From contig NZ_RCOG02000001.1 of NCBI RefSeq assembly GCF_009663685.2, positions 273,366 through 337,365 on the forward strand: DNA of 64,000 nt, in the 5' to 3' direction. This DNA comes from Cupriavidus sp. U2. GTDB lineage: Bacteria > Pseudomonadota > Gammaproteobacteria > Burkholderiales > Burkholderiaceae. Of this stretch, positions 31,613-40,953 are shown piece after piece. Numbering within the stretch: the first letter of the stretch is position 1; each line of letters starts with the position of its first letter. The notes beneath the pieces are model-generated. The model was not told where the DNA came from. It did not search any database and saw only the letters and a program-made list of their open reading frames with translations. A program made the translations under genes and the position numbers.

Positions 31613-33013
31613 TTAGTGAGCGGAAGGGGATGCGACCAGCGCATCGACCATCCGTTCCATGCGCATGAAGCGCGATCCCTTCACGAGCACGGCGGCCGCA
31701 CCAGCCACCACGCCCTCCTTGTCTTCCTTCAGCGCCTGCGCCAGGGCTTCCGCACCGGCAAAATGGCGCGCGCCCGGGCCGTATGCCTGCACGGCATGCG
31801 TGGCCAGATCGCCCAGCGCCCACAGCGTCTCGATGCCGCGGTCGCGCGCGTAGGCGCCAATCTCGGCATGGAACGCCGGGCCCTGGTCGCCGACTTCACC
31901 CATGTCGCCCAGCACCAGCACGCGCGGGGCGGCAAACCCGGCCAGCACGTCGATGGCGGCGCGCACGGAATCGGGATTCGCGTTGTAGGTATCGTCGATG
32001 ACCACCGTGCCGGCCGGCGTGTGCCTGACCTGCAGGCGGCCCTTCACGGCCGAGAAGCCCGCGATGCCGCGCTGGATCGCATCCACCGCCACCCCGGCCG
32101 CCAGCGCGCAGGCCGTGGCGGCCAGCGCGTTGCGCACGTTGTGCGCGCCCAGCAGCTGCAGCCGCAGATCGAAGCTCTGGTTTGGCGCCGTCACGTGCAG
32201 CACCTGCACGCCGTCGTCCAGCGTCACGGTCGCGCACACATCGGCCGAAGCGTCGGTACCGAACGCCAGCACGCGGCGGGCGCCCGCCGCCTGGCGCCAG
32301 ATCGCGGCATGCGCGCCGCCGCTTTCGGCATCCACCGGGAACACCGCCACGCCATCGGCGGGCAGCGCGGCGATGGCGCTGGCGTGCTCGTGGGCCACCG
32401 CTTCCACGCTGACCATGAATTCCTGGTGCTCGCGCTGCGCGTTGGTGATTACGGCCACGGTCGGCTGGGCGATGGCCGCCAGGTAGACCGTCTCGCCCGG
32501 ATGGTTCATGCCCAGTTCCAGCACCGCCAGCCTGTGGTGTGCACGCAGGCGCAGCACCGTCAGCGGCAGGCCGATATCGTTGTTCAGGTTGCCGCCCGTG
32601 GCCAGCCGGTCGTCCTCGCCCACGGCCGCGGCAAAGATCGCCGCGACCATTTCCTTGACCGTGGTCTTGCCGTTGCTGCCGGTGACGGCCACCGTCGGCG
32701 GCGTGAACTGGCGGCGCCAGCCGGCACCCAGTTCGCCCAGGCCGATGCGCGTGTCCGGCACGATCAGCGCCGGCACGTCGAGGTCGATGTCGCGGCTCAC
32801 CAGCACGGCGGCGGCGCCGCGCGCCACCACATCGGCCAGGAAGTCATGGGCGTCGAAGCGGTCGCCCTTGAGCGCCACGAACAGATCGCCCGGCTGTACG
32901 GTACGGCTGTCGGTGTGCACGCGCGAAAACGTGCGCGTGGCATCGCCGGAAATACGCGCGCCGGCCATCCAGCCGGCGGCTTGCTGCAAATTCGTCATCT
33001 GGTGTCCGTTCAT
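31613..33013 (-). CDS. murF: UDP-MurNAc-tripeptide--D-alanyl-D-alanine ligase
   Basis: Adds the D-Ala-D-Ala dipeptide, completing the pentapeptide. It has 466 residues with ATP loop GSNGKTTVK, LELGMNHPGE and DDTYNANPDSV motifs. Its ATG overlaps the murE stop (ATGA at 33010-33013), implying translational coupling. Confidence 0.96.
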   Translation of the reverse strand: MNGHQMTNLQQAAGWMAGARISGDATRTFSRVHTDSRTVQPGDLFVALKGDRFDAHDFLADVVARGAAAVLVSRDIDLDVPALIVPDTRIGLGELGAGWRRQFTPPTVAVTGSNGKTTVKEMVAAIFAAAVGEDDRLATGGNLNNDIGLPLTVLRLRAHHRLAVLELGMNHPGETVYLAAIAQPTVAVITNAQREHQEFMVSVEAVAHEHASAIAALPADGVAVFPVDAESGGAHAAIWRQAAGARRVLAFGTDASADVCATVTLDDGVQVLHVTAPNQSFDLRLQLLGAHNVRNALAATACALAAGVAVDAIQRGIAGFSAVKGRLQVRHTPAGTVVIDDTYNANPDSVRAAIDVLAGFAAPRVLVLGDMGEVGDQGPAFHAEIGAYARDRGIETLWALGDLATHAVQAYGPGARHFAGAEALAQALKEDKEGVVAGAAAVLVKGSRFMRMERMVDALVASPSAH

Positions 33014-34557
33014 GCCGACACCCCCCGCGTGCCCAGGGTCAGGCGCACATGTTCGCGGTCCGAGAACGGCCGCTTGCGGCCCTGAATCTCCTGCGTGGCT
33101 TCATGGCCCTTGCCGGCCACGAGCACCACATCGGCCGGGGCGGCGTGCTTGATTGCGTAAAGAATGGCCGCGGCGCGGTCTTCGATCAGCCGCACGCGGC
33201 TGCGGTCCTGCATGCCGTCGGCGATCTGTTCGAGGATATCGAGCGGATCTTCGCTGCGCGGATTGTCGCTGGTCAGCACCACGTCATCGGCCAGGCGCTC
33301 GGCCACGCCGCCCATCAGGGGGCGCTTGGTGGCGTCGCGGTCGCCGCCGCAGCCGAATACGCACCAGAGCCGGCCCTGGCGGGCGTCGGCCACCGGGCGC
33401 AGCGCGGTCAGCGTCTGCACCAGCGCGTCGGGCGTATGGGCGTAGTCGACCACGGCCAGCGGCGCCTCATGGCCGCCGAACAGCTCCATGCGGCCATCGA
33501 CCGGCGTCAGCTGGCGAAGGGCGGCAATCGCCGCATCCCAGGCCACGCCCTGCGCCAGTGCCGCACCCAGCACCGCCAGCAGATTGCTGACGTTGAAGGC
33601 GCCGATCATCGGCGTGGTCACGTCGGCGCTGCCGAAGCTGCCATCGACATGGAACGCCGTGCCCGAGGCCGTGGCGCGCACATCGGTGGCGCGCAGCCAC
33701 TGGCCGCGTGCCGCGGAGGCACCGGCCTTGCCGTCGATGCCATATTCGATCACCTGCGGCGCGCTGACGGCGGCGGCATTGCCGGCCAGCAGGCGGCCGC
33801 CCATGGCGTCGTCGCGATTGATCACGGCCGCGCGCAGGCCATCCCACTGGAACAGCAGCGCCTTGGCCGCCTCGTACTCGGCCATCGTGCCGTGGTAGTC
33901 GAGGTGATCCTGCGTCAGGTTGGTCAGCACCGCCACGCCAAACGCGGTGCCGGCCACGCGGCCCTGTTCCAGGCCGTGCGACGACACTTCCATGGCGATG
34001 GCGCGCGCGCCCGCATCGTTCAACTCGGCCAGACTGGCCTGCAGCTGCACGGCATCGGGCGTGGTGAAACCGGTGATGCGCAGTGCATCGGGGAAGCCCG
34101 TGCCCAGCGTGCCGATCGTCGCGCACGGCGTGCCGGTGCCCTGCAGCAGGCGCGCCAGCCACTGCGCGCACGATGTCTTGCCGTTGGTGCCCGTGATGCC
34201 GGTCACGGCCAGGTTGCGGGCGCCAACGCCGTACCAGCCGGCCGCGATCGGGCCGGCCAGCCAGTGCAGTTGCGACACGGCCAGGTGCGGCACGGCGTCG
34301 CCGTGCGGCCAGTCGAAGCCATCGGCCTCGTAGACCACGGCCGAGGCGCCGGCGGCGATGGCCTTGTCGATATGCGGACGGCCGTCGGTCGCCAGGCGTT
34401 CGTTACCCAGCACGTAGGCAAAGAACACGTCGCCCGGCTGCAGGCGGCGCGTATCGCCGGTCAGCCTGGCACCGGCCGGCGCGTGCGAATGCAGCCAGGC
34501 CAGCGAGTTGCTGGCCTGAGTGGACACCTCGAGCGGGAGCAGCGGCTTGGCCGTCAT
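33010..34557 (-). CDS. murE: UDP-MurNAc-dipeptide--meso-diaminopimelate ligase
   Basis: Adds the third stem residue. It has 515 residues with ATP loop GTNGKTSCAQWL. The DNPR motif (TSDNPRSEDP) indicates meso-diaminopimelate rather than lysine as substrate. I chose the ATG at 34557, which overlaps the ftsI stop by 4 bases like the other junctions here; an ATG-type extension five codons upstream is possible. Confidence 0.96.
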   Translation of the reverse strand: MTAKPLLPLEVSTQASNSLAWLHSHAPAGARLTGDTRRLQPGDVFFAYVLGNERLATDGRPHIDKAIAAGASAVVYEADGFDWPHGDAVPHLAVSQLHWLAGPIAAGWYGVGARNLAVTGITGTNGKTSCAQWLARLLQGTGTPCATIGTLGTGFPDALRITGFTTPDAVQLQASLAELNDAGARAIAMEVSSHGLEQGRVAGTAFGVAVLTNLTQDHLDYHGTMAEYEAAKALLFQWDGLRAAVINRDDAMGGRLLAGNAAAVSAPQVIEYGIDGKAGASAARGQWLRATDVRATASGTAFHVDGSFGSADVTTPMIGAFNVSNLLAVLGAALAQGVAWDAAIAALRQLTPVDGRMELFGGHEAPLAVVDYAHTPDALVQTLTALRPVADARQGRLWCVFGCGGDRDATKRPLMGGVAERLADDVVLTSDNPRSEDPLDILEQIADGMQDRSRVRLIEDRAAAILYAIKHAAPADVVLVAGKGHEATQEIQGRKRPFSDREHVRLTLGTRGVSA

Positions 34558-36371
34558 GGCGTGGCGCTCCACGGTGGTTCGCTTTCCTGGACCTTGTCGG
34601 TGACCATCAGCTGGCGGATCGGCGAATCGGGCTGGACGTTCAGCGAGCGCAGCGCGCCGCCGGTGATGGCCGAGAAGACCGGGCCGGCCACGGCACCGCC
34701 GTAGTGGCTGCCGGCGGTCGGCTCATCGACGCTGACCGCCACGATCACGCGCGGGTTCGACATCGGCGCCAGGCCGATGAACGACGCGCGGTACTTGCTG
34801 CGGTCATAGCCACGGCCAACGTGCTTGTATGCGGTACCGGTCTTGCCGCCCACGCGGTAGCCCATCACCTGCGCTTCCGGCGCGGTGCCGCCCGGAGCGG
34901 TCACGGTTTCCAGCATGCCGCGCACTTCACGCGCGATCTGGGGCGTCAGGATGCGTTCGCCGGTGACCGGGCCGTTGGTCTTGAACATCGACACCGGAAT
35001 CAGCTCGCCGTCATGGGCAAAGATCGTATAGGCGTGCGCCACCTGGAACAGCGACACCGACAGGCCGTAGCCGTAAGACATGGTGGCCTGCTCGATCGGG
35101 CGCCAGCTCTTCCAGGGCCGCACGCGGCCAGCCACCGCGCCCGGAAAGCCGATCTTCGGCGCCTGGCCCAGGCCCACGCTGGTGAACATGTCCCACATCT
35201 CCTGCGGCTTCATCATCATCGCGATCTTGGTCGTGCCGATGTTGCTGGACTTCTGGATCACGCCGCCCACCGTGAGCGTGCCGTAGTTGTGGGTATCCGA
35301 GATCGTGGCGCCTTCGAAGTTGAACTTGCCGGTGGTGACCACCGTCGTGGCCGGCGTCACGCGGCCCAGCTGCAGCGCCAGGCCGATGGTGATCGGCTTC
35401 ATCATCGAACCGGGCTCGAAGGTGTCGGTCAGCACGCGGTTGCGCAGCTGTTCGCCCGACAGGCGGCTGCGGTCGTTCGGGTTGTAGGTGGGCCAGTTGG
35501 CCAGCGCCAGCACCTCGCCGGTCTGGGCGTCCAGCACCACCGCGCTGGCGGCCTTGGCCTTGTTGCGCTCCACCACGGCCTTGACCTCGTTGTAGGCCAG
35601 GTACTGGATCTTGGCGTCGATCGACAACTGCATGTCCTGGCCGTCGCGCGGCGTCTTCAGGATGCCAACGTCTTCCACCACGCGGCCCAGGCGGTCCTTG
35701 ATCACCTGGCGCGCACCGGGGCTGCCGGCCAGCACGCTTTCGCGCGCCAGTTCCACGCCTTCCTGGCCCTTGTCCTCGACGTTGGTAAAGCCGACGATGT
35801 GCGCCATCGCCTCGCCTTCCGGGTAGAAACGCTTGTACTCGCGGGTCTGGTGCACACCCTCGATCTTGAGCGCGGCGATCTTGTCGGCGGCGTCGGGCAG
35901 CACCTGGCGCTTCAGGTAGACAAAGCTCTTGTCTTCATTGAACTTGGCGCGCAGGTCCTTCTCGGACATGTCCAGCAGCCTGGCCAGCTGGCGCATGCGC
36001 TGGGGATCGAGATCGGGCACGTCTTCGGGCACGGCCCAGATCGCCTTGACCGGCAGGCTGGTGGCCAGCACCAGGCCGTTGCGATCCAGGATCTTGCCGC
36101 GCGTGGCGGGCAGTTCCAGCGTGCGCTGAAAACGCTTCTTGCCCTCCATCTCGTAGAACTGGTTGCCCGGGCCCTGGATCCACATCGCCCGCGCGGCCAG
36201 TGCCACGAACGCGGCGAACATCAGGAACACCACGAACTTCGAGCGCCACATCGGCAGGCGCAGGCCCAGCACCGGGCTGGCCGAGAACTGGCCGGTGCGC
36301 GGGCGCGCGGCCTCGCCACGCGGCTTGTTGCCGGCGCGGGCGCGGTTCAGGCTCGGGCGGGCCAGGCTCAT
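34554..36371 (-). CDS. ftsI: Septal transpeptidase FtsI (PBP3)
   Basis: A class B penicillin-binding protein that crosslinks septal peptidoglycan with FtsW. It has 605 residues: a basic proline/arginine-rich cytoplasmic N-terminus of about 42 residues, TM about 44-63, a dimerisation domain with RGKILDRNG, and a transpeptidase domain with S322-x-x-K (SMMK), SSN at 375-377 and KTGT at 510-513. All catalytic motifs are intact. Confidence 0.97.
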   Translation of the reverse strand: MSLARPSLNRARAGNKPRGEAARPRTGQFSASPVLGLRLPMWRSKFVVFLMFAAFVALAARAMWIQGPGNQFYEMEGKKRFQRTLELPATRGKILDRNGLVLATSLPVKAIWAVPEDVPDLDPQRMRQLARLLDMSEKDLRAKFNEDKSFVYLKRQVLPDAADKIAALKIEGVHQTREYKRFYPEGEAMAHIVGFTNVEDKGQEGVELARESVLAGSPGARQVIKDRLGRVVEDVGILKTPRDGQDMQLSIDAKIQYLAYNEVKAVVERNKAKAASAVVLDAQTGEVLALANWPTYNPNDRSRLSGEQLRNRVLTDTFEPGSMMKPITIGLALQLGRVTPATTVVTTGKFNFEGATISDTHNYGTLTVGGVIQKSSNIGTTKIAMMMKPQEMWDMFTSVGLGQAPKIGFPGAVAGRVRPWKSWRPIEQATMSYGYGLSVSLFQVAHAYTIFAHDGELIPVSMFKTNGPVTGERILTPQIAREVRGMLETVTAPGGTAPEAQVMGYRVGGKTGTAYKHVGRGYDRSKYRASFIGLAPMSNPRVIVAVSVDEPTAGSHYGGAVAGPVFSAITGGALRSLNVQPDSPIRQLMVTDKVQESEPPWSATP

Positions 36372-36685
36372 TTGGCGGGTCCCCCGGCGGGTTGCTGGGC
36401 ATCGGGCGGGGTGTCAGGCAGCACCACGCCCTGCAGGTATTGGGTACGGCCGGCCATGGCCGGCGCCATCTTCAGCTGCGCACGCGCCGAATCGGCAATG
36501 CGCGCGCTCTTGCTGAGCGAACTCTGCTGGTACTGCAGGCGCGACCAGTCGATGTCGAGCTGCTTTTCCTCGGTCTGCGCGCGCTCCAGCGCCACGAACA
36601 GCGTGCGGGCCTGGTGCTGGGCGCTCACCAGCGACAGCGCGCACAGCATCAGCGCGGCAAGCAGGAAGAAGGTCAGGCGGTTCAT
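36368..36685 (-). CDS. ftsL: Cell division protein FtsL
   Basis: A 105-residue bitopic protein with one N-terminal TM helix (about 4-22) and a coiled coil (about 25-75) that pairs with FtsB and FtsQ. Its position between rsmH and ftsI, with 4-base overlaps at both ends, supports the call more than its weakly conserved sequence does. The C-terminus is proline/alanine-rich. Confidence 0.92.
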   Translation of the reverse strand: MNRLTFFLLAALMLCALSLVSAQHQARTLFVALERAQTEEKQLDIDWSRLQYQQSSLSKSARIADSARAQLKMAPAMAGRTQYLQGVVLPDTPPDAQQPAGGPAK

Positions 36686-37659
36686 GCCGGCCGGCCTCCG
36701 AGCTTTTCGGCCACGCGCATCACGGCCGAGCGCGCGCGCGGGTTATCGGCCACTTCCTGGGCGCCGGGCTTGAAGCGGCCCAGCAGCTTCATGGTCGGCT
36801 GCGGCAGGTCCGCGGCACGCAGCGGCGCGCGGCGCAGCGCCGGGTCCGCGTCGCGGTCCGGATGGGCGTGCGCCTGCATGAACCGCTTGACGATGCGGTC
36901 CTCGAGCGAGTGAAAGCTGATCACCACGAGGCGGCCTCCGACCTGCAGCAGCTCGTACGCCGCCTTCAGGCCTCTTTCGAGGTCCGCAAGCTCTTGATTG
37001 ACGTGAATCCGTAGAGCTTGAAAGGTGCGGGTCGCAGGGTCCTGACCCTTCTCGCGTGTCTTGACGGTTTTCGCCACGAGCGCGGCAAGCTCTGAAGTAG
37101 TGGCGACAGGTCCGCCATCGCCGGGTTCGCTCCGGCGAGCAACAATCGCCTTTGCAATCTGTACAGCAAACCGTTCTTCCCCATAGTCTCGTATCACCCT
37201 GGCAATGTCCTGCTCGTCCGCCTGTGCAAGCCATTCGGCTGCAGTGACGCCGCGCGTGGTGTCCATGCGCATGTCCAGCGGGCCCTCGAAACGAAAGGAA
37301 AATCCCCTCGCCGCCTCGTCGATCTGGGGCGAGCTGATGCCCAGGTCGAGCAGCACGCCAGCCACGGGCGGGCGCCCGGCCAGCCGGTCGCCCATCTCCG
37401 CAAAGCTCGCGTGCTCAATGGAGAAGCGGGCATCCTCGATGGTGCCCGCTTCTGCGATTGCTGCCGGATCCTTGTCGAATGCGACGAGGCTGCCGGCCGG
37501 CCCCAGCCGCGCCAGCACGGCACGGCTGTGACCGCCTCTTCCGAAGGTGCCGTCCACATAGGCGCCGTCGGGCCGCCAGACGAGCGCGTCGACGGCCTCG
37601 TCCAGCAACACGGTGCGATGGCGCAGGGCGGTGGTCCCCGGCGTTTCGGTAGGGGTCAT
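36682..37659 (-). CDS. rsmH: 16S rRNA m4C1402 methyltransferase RsmH
   Basis: N4-methylates C1402 of 16S rRNA using SAM. It has 325 residues, with the SAM motif [34 protein letters not shown] and [13 protein letters not shown]. The stretch from about 36965 to 37250 (about 95 codons) uses many codons rare in the neighbours (ATA, AGA, AGG, CGA, CTA, ACA, TCA) yet encodes well-conserved protein, so the gene looks mosaic. It lies 7 bases after mraZ. Confidence 0.95.
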   Translation of the reverse strand: MTPTETPGTTALRHRTVLLDEAVDALVWRPDGAYVDGTFGRGGHSRAVLARLGPAGSLVAFDKDPAAIAEAGTIEDARFSIEHASFAEMGDRLAGRPPVAGVLLDLGISSPQIDEAARGFSFRFEGPLDMRMDTTRGVTAAEWLAQADEQDIARVIRDYGEERFAVQIAKAIVARRSEPGDGGPVATTSELAALVAKTVKTREKGQDPATRTFQALRIHVNQELADLERGLKAAYELLQVGGRLVVISFHSLEDRIVKRFMQAHAHPDRDADPALRRAPLRAADLPQPTMKLLGRFKPGAQEVADNPRARSAVMRVAEKLGGRPA

Positions 37660-37666
37660 GACCTCT

Positions 37667-38095
37667 TCAGAAAGAGAAATTCTTCAATGCGTCCGGCATG
37701 CCTTGCGCCATCGCCGCCTGTTCCTTGGCGGCGTAGGTGGCGGCATCCCAGACTTCGAAATGGCTGCCCATGCCGAGCAGCATCACTTCCTTGTCGAGCA
37801 TGGCGGCAGTGCGCAGTTCCGGTGCGATCAGCACGCGGCCCGCGCCATCCATTTCCACGTCGGCGGCGCTACCAAGGAAGATCCGCTTCCACCAGTGGGC
37901 ATCCATGGGCAGCGCCGCGATGCGGCCGCGGAAAACCTCCCACTCGGGCCTTGGAAAGAGCAACAGGCAGCCATCCGGGTGCTTGGTCAGCGTCACCCGG
38001 CCCTCGGCCTGCGTTTGCAGCGCCTCGCGGTGCCTGGCCGGAATGGACATCCGGCCCTTGGCATCGAGCGACAGCGCCGATGCTCCCTGAAACAA
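37667..38095 (-). CDS. mraZ: Transcriptional regulator MraZ
   Basis: First gene of the dcw cluster. It encodes an AbrB-like DNA-binding protein of 142 residues with two SpoVT/MraZ repeats ([15 protein letters not shown] near the start, and [14 protein letters not shown]). It represses its own promoter in E. coli by binding TGGGN repeats. The start is TTG at 38095, with a GGGGGAAAG ribosome site; no nearby ATG or GTG fits the family N-terminus [13 protein letters not shown]. Confidence 0.93.
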   Translation of the reverse strand: MFQGASALSLDAKGRMSIPARHREALQTQAEGRVTLTKHPDGCLLLFPRPEWEVFRGRIAALPMDAHWWKRIFLGSAADVEMDGAGRVLIAPELRTAAMLDKEVMLLGMGSHFEVWDAATYAAKEQAAMAQGMPDALKNFSF

Positions 38096-38203
38096 GCTCT
38101 TTCCCCCGGTAACCGCCGGCTATTTCAGCCTTTGGCAGGTCGATTCGTCCTTGTCCGCAACCGCCCGGTCCGATGCGAATCATCGCAGAGACAAGGCGGT
38201 ATT

Positions 38204-38238
38204 TCACACAAAAATACACTTCCTCACACTATTTCCCA
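38204..38238 (-). promoter_or_regulatory. Candidate MraZ operator: four boxes at 10-bp steps
   Basis: Read on the minus strand, TGGGA, TGTGA, TGTAT and TGTGA start exactly 10 bases apart (5-base boxes, 5-base spacers). This is the spacing of the known E. coli MraZ operator (TGGGN repeats with 5-base spacers). The first box shares a base with the -10 element of the promoter. Confidence 0.7.
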
Positions 38239-38266
38239 CTTTAGAGGAAGCGTTTTGGCCGGTCAA
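38238..38266 (-). promoter_or_regulatory. dcw cluster promoter upstream of mraZ
   Basis: On the minus strand TTGACC (38261-38266) and TAAAGT (38238-38243) are exactly 17 bases apart. The transcript would start near 38231, inside the MraZ box array, giving a leader of about 135 bases. Confidence 0.72.
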
Positions 38267-38609
38267 GGCTCGCTATGGGGCAAAAAACAGGGTTTTTTTA
38301 ATCAGAACAAAGACTTAGCGCGCCAACTTCACGCACCGCAACAGTGAATCCTTAATGAAATGAAGCACTTGGGGAAGAAAGCAGAGAAACCACCTGAGAA
38401 CTATCTGAGGGAGGACTGCTGACGGCGAGAATCGCATCCGGTTGCGCGCCGTCGGGAAGGATACAACGTTTTGCCGCCAGCCCCGCCCGACCAAGGGCTC
38501 ACGGCAGTTTTCCACAGCTGTGCGAGGCAGCGTTCAGATGCCCGTTGGAAATGAAAATGGCAACGATGCGTACACGCCCGTCGCCATTTGCCATACGCCC
38601 GGGTGGCGA
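38267..38609. other. Intergenic region upstream of the dcw promoter
   Basis: AT-richer than its surroundings, with a run of seven T residues near 38292. It lies between the divergent dcw promoter and the end of coq7, which is transcribed toward mraZ. I see no gene and no clear coq7 terminator. Confidence 0.5.
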
Positions 38610-39233
38610 CTAGATGCGATAGGCCGTGGTGGTCATGATCTTCGAGGCGGCGCGCATCAGTGCACGCACCGGGCCGGGCAGCGGCACGCCGCCGGCGTCG
38701 CGGGCGGCATCGCCATGGCGGATCTCGTCGTCGCGCATCTGTTCCAGGATGGCTCGCGAGCGGCCGTCAGCGGGCGGCAGGCGGTCCAGATGTCCGGTCA
38801 GGTGATGCTCGACCTGGCGCTCGGTCTCGGCCACGAAGCCCAGGCTGACGCGGTCGCCCGCGCGGCCCGCCACGACGCCGATGGCAAACGCGCCGGCATA
38901 CCAGAGCGGATTGAGCAGGCTCGGCCGCGAACCGAGTTCGCGCAGGCGCTCGGCGCACCATGCCAGGTGATCTTCCTCTTCGCGCGCCGCGGCATCCATC
39001 TGCGCGCGCACGGGCGCGCTGCGGGCCGTGAGCTTCTGCGCCTGGTACAGGGCCTGCGCGCAGACTTCGCCCACATGGTTGATGCGCATGAGCCCGGCCA
39101 CGTGGCGGCGCTCCTCTGCACTCATCGGTTCCGTATCGGGCGTCAGGCGGTCTGCGGGATTGTCGCGGCCCGCGCGGGTCGCACCGGCAATCGCGCGCAG
39201 CGCGACATCGAATTCGTGGATCAACGTGTCCAT
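38610..39233 (-). CDS. coq7: Ubiquinone biosynthesis monooxygenase Coq7/UbiF-type
   Basis: A membrane-associated di-iron hydroxylase that converts demethoxyubiquinone toward ubiquinone. It has 207 residues from the ATG at 39233 ([17 protein letters not shown]); two upstream in-frame starts look less likely. Ferritin-like iron ligands are seen in [32 protein letters not shown] and [10 protein letters not shown]. Two hydrophobic patches around 115-135 fit membrane association. Confidence 0.93.
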   Translation of the reverse strand: MDTLIHEFDVALRAIAGATRAGRDNPADRLTPDTEPMSAEERRHVAGLMRINHVGEVCAQALYQAQKLTARSAPVRAQMDAAAREEEDHLAWCAERLRELGSRPSLLNPLWYAGAFAIGVVAGRAGDRVSLGFVAETERQVEHHLTGHLDRLPPADGRSRAILEQMRDDEIRHGDAARDAGGVPLPGPVRALMRAASKIMTTTAYRI

Positions 39234-39573
39234 GGGTGTCAATGGAAGGTCTGCGGCCGCCATACGCGCGTGCCCCACTGATAGGTAGAGCTTTTCCTCG
39301 ATGGCGCACCGGGATTTCCCGCATTGTACCCGCGGGATTTTGTGCAGGTTTGCGCATCGACATGGCCCCGCGCGGTTTCGCTAAGCCTGGGTCCCGGATA
39401 ACCCTGAGTTGTGAAAACCAGACAAGACGTTTACCACAGGGTCAAAAAAATAGTGATTTTGCTAGAGTGATCGGCAGCTTCCATGGAAGTCAAGCACGGA
39501 AGGATGAAGAGGGCTGACAGGAGGTCCTTCCGCATAGCTTCAACTAATAATTCTTAAGTGGAGATCACCCAGC
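39234..39573. other. Intergenic region between coq7 and the porin gene
   Basis: Divergent promoter region. It holds a possible porin promoter with an extended -10 (TGCTAGAGT, TAGAGT at 39463-39468), a 12-base palindrome CTTCCATGGAAG (39478-39489) just after it, and GGAAGGA/TCCTTCC arms further down. The porin leader is about 100 bases and could be a target for a regulator or small RNA. Confidence 0.5.
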
Positions 39574-40758
39574 ATGAAAAAATCGCTACTCGCGCTTGCC
39601 GCGATGAGCGCTTTTGCCACGGCTGCAAATGCGCAAACCAGCGTGACCCTGTACGGCGTTGTCGACCTGCCTATCGAATACAACAACAACCTGGCACCCG
39701 GCTTCAACACCAATCCCGCAACGTGGGGCCCGAATGGCCGCCCGCCTTCGCTGCCCGGCGGCGGCAGCCGTGTCGGCCTGCAGACCGGCGGCGGCCTGTC
39801 CGGCTCGCGCTGGGGTCTGCGTGGCACTGAAGACCTGGGCGGCGGCCTGAAGGCACTGTTCGTGCTGGAAAGCGGCTTCGGCCTCGACGACGGCAGGTCG
39901 CAGCAAGGCGGCCGCCTGTTCGGTCGTCAGGCATTCCTGGGTCTGCAGAGCGACAGCTACGGCCGTCTGACCATGGGTCGGCAGTACACGACCATGTTCG
40001 ACATGTTCGCGAACTTCTCGCCGACCGGCTACGCAACGATTTACGAACCGGTGGTGGCCCAGTTGGGCACCAACTTCCGCTCGGACAACACCGTCAAGTA
40101 CACGGCCGTGTTCGGCCCGGTCACCGCCGAGGCGCACTGGAGCTTTGGCACGGGCGTGGCCGCGATCGGGCCGGTACCGCTGGCTGCCGCGGGCGCGGGC
40201 GAAACCCCGGGCAACTTCAACAACAACGCGGGCGGCGGTGCCGGCGTGCTGTACATGAGCGGCCCGCTGGGCCTGACGCTGGCGTACGACGAATGGCGTC
40301 CGACGATCACGATCGGCCAGCCCGGCCGTTCGCGCAAGGCGGGTGCCGCCGGCAGCTACACGGTCGGACCGGCCAAGTTGATGGCGGGCTACCGCTACGG
40401 CCGTACGACCGACAACACGGGCGCCGAACTGCTGCGCGACAACTACTACTGGTTCGGTGTGAACTACCAGGTATCGGCGCCGCTGGGCCTGACGCTGGCG
40501 TACTTCTACGACGACGTGAAAACGATGCGCGCATCGTCGGCGTTCGTGGCGGACAACCCGAAGAACCCGTGGCAGATCAGCTTCGTGGCCGACTACAACT
40601 TCTCGAAGCGCACCGACGTCTACCTGACGGCCGGCTACGTGAAGAACTCGGGCCTGAACTTCGATACCTCGGCAGTCAGCTTTGCCAACGGCTACCCGCT
40701 GCAGCAGGGCAAGACCAGCCAGGTTGGCGTGGCCCTGGGTATCCGCCACAAGTTCTGA
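39574..40758 (+). CDS. Outer-membrane porin, Gram-negative type (OmpC/Omp32-like)
   Basis: A 394-residue trimeric diffusion porin of the betaproteobacterial family. It has a signal peptide about 1-20 (KKSLLALAAMSAFATAANA) and starts mature as QTSVTLYGVVDL, the family hallmark. Alternating amphipathic beta strands follow, with the SRWGLRGTEDLGGGLKA and GRQAFLGL motifs, and it ends in a phenylalanine (IRHKF), the BAM recognition signal. The gene stands alone with its own terminator. Substrate preference cannot be read from sequence. Confidence 0.95.
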   Translation: MKKSLLALAAMSAFATAANAQTSVTLYGVVDLPIEYNNNLAPGFNTNPATWGPNGRPPSLPGGGSRVGLQTGGGLSGSRWGLRGTEDLGGGLKALFVLESGFGLDDGRSQQGGRLFGRQAFLGLQSDSYGRLTMGRQYTTMFDMFANFSPTGYATIYEPVVAQLGTNFRSDNTVKYTAVFGPVTAEAHWSFGTGVAAIGPVPLAAAGAGETPGNFNNNAGGGAGVLYMSGPLGLTLAYDEWRPTITIGQPGRSRKAGAAGSYTVGPAKLMAGYRYGRTTDNTGAELLRDNYYWFGVNYQVSAPLGLTLAYFYDDVKTMRASSAFVADNPKNPWQISFVADYNFSKRTDVYLTAGYVKNSGLNFDTSAVSFANGYPLQQGKTSQVGVALGIRHKF

Positions 40759-40793
40759 CCGGCTTCACGCCGTTCGGCATTGTTCCTTTCGTC

Positions 40794-40818
40794 AAGGCGC
40801 CTCCGGGCGCCTTTTTTG
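40794..40818 (+). terminator. Rho-independent terminator of the porin gene
   Basis: An AAGGCGC-CT-CCGG-GCGCCTT stem followed by a T run, 36 bases after the stop. Confidence 0.92.
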
Positions 40819-40953
40819 CGTCTGGCGGGAGCCTTTTCCCTTCCCCCGGCACAAATGTCTCAACGGGTTTCACCTCATCCGCGAAGTGGCGCGGACCCGA
40901 CTAGAATGGCCTGCAGACCGGAACACCCGGCCGCCTTACCTGGAGACATTGCC

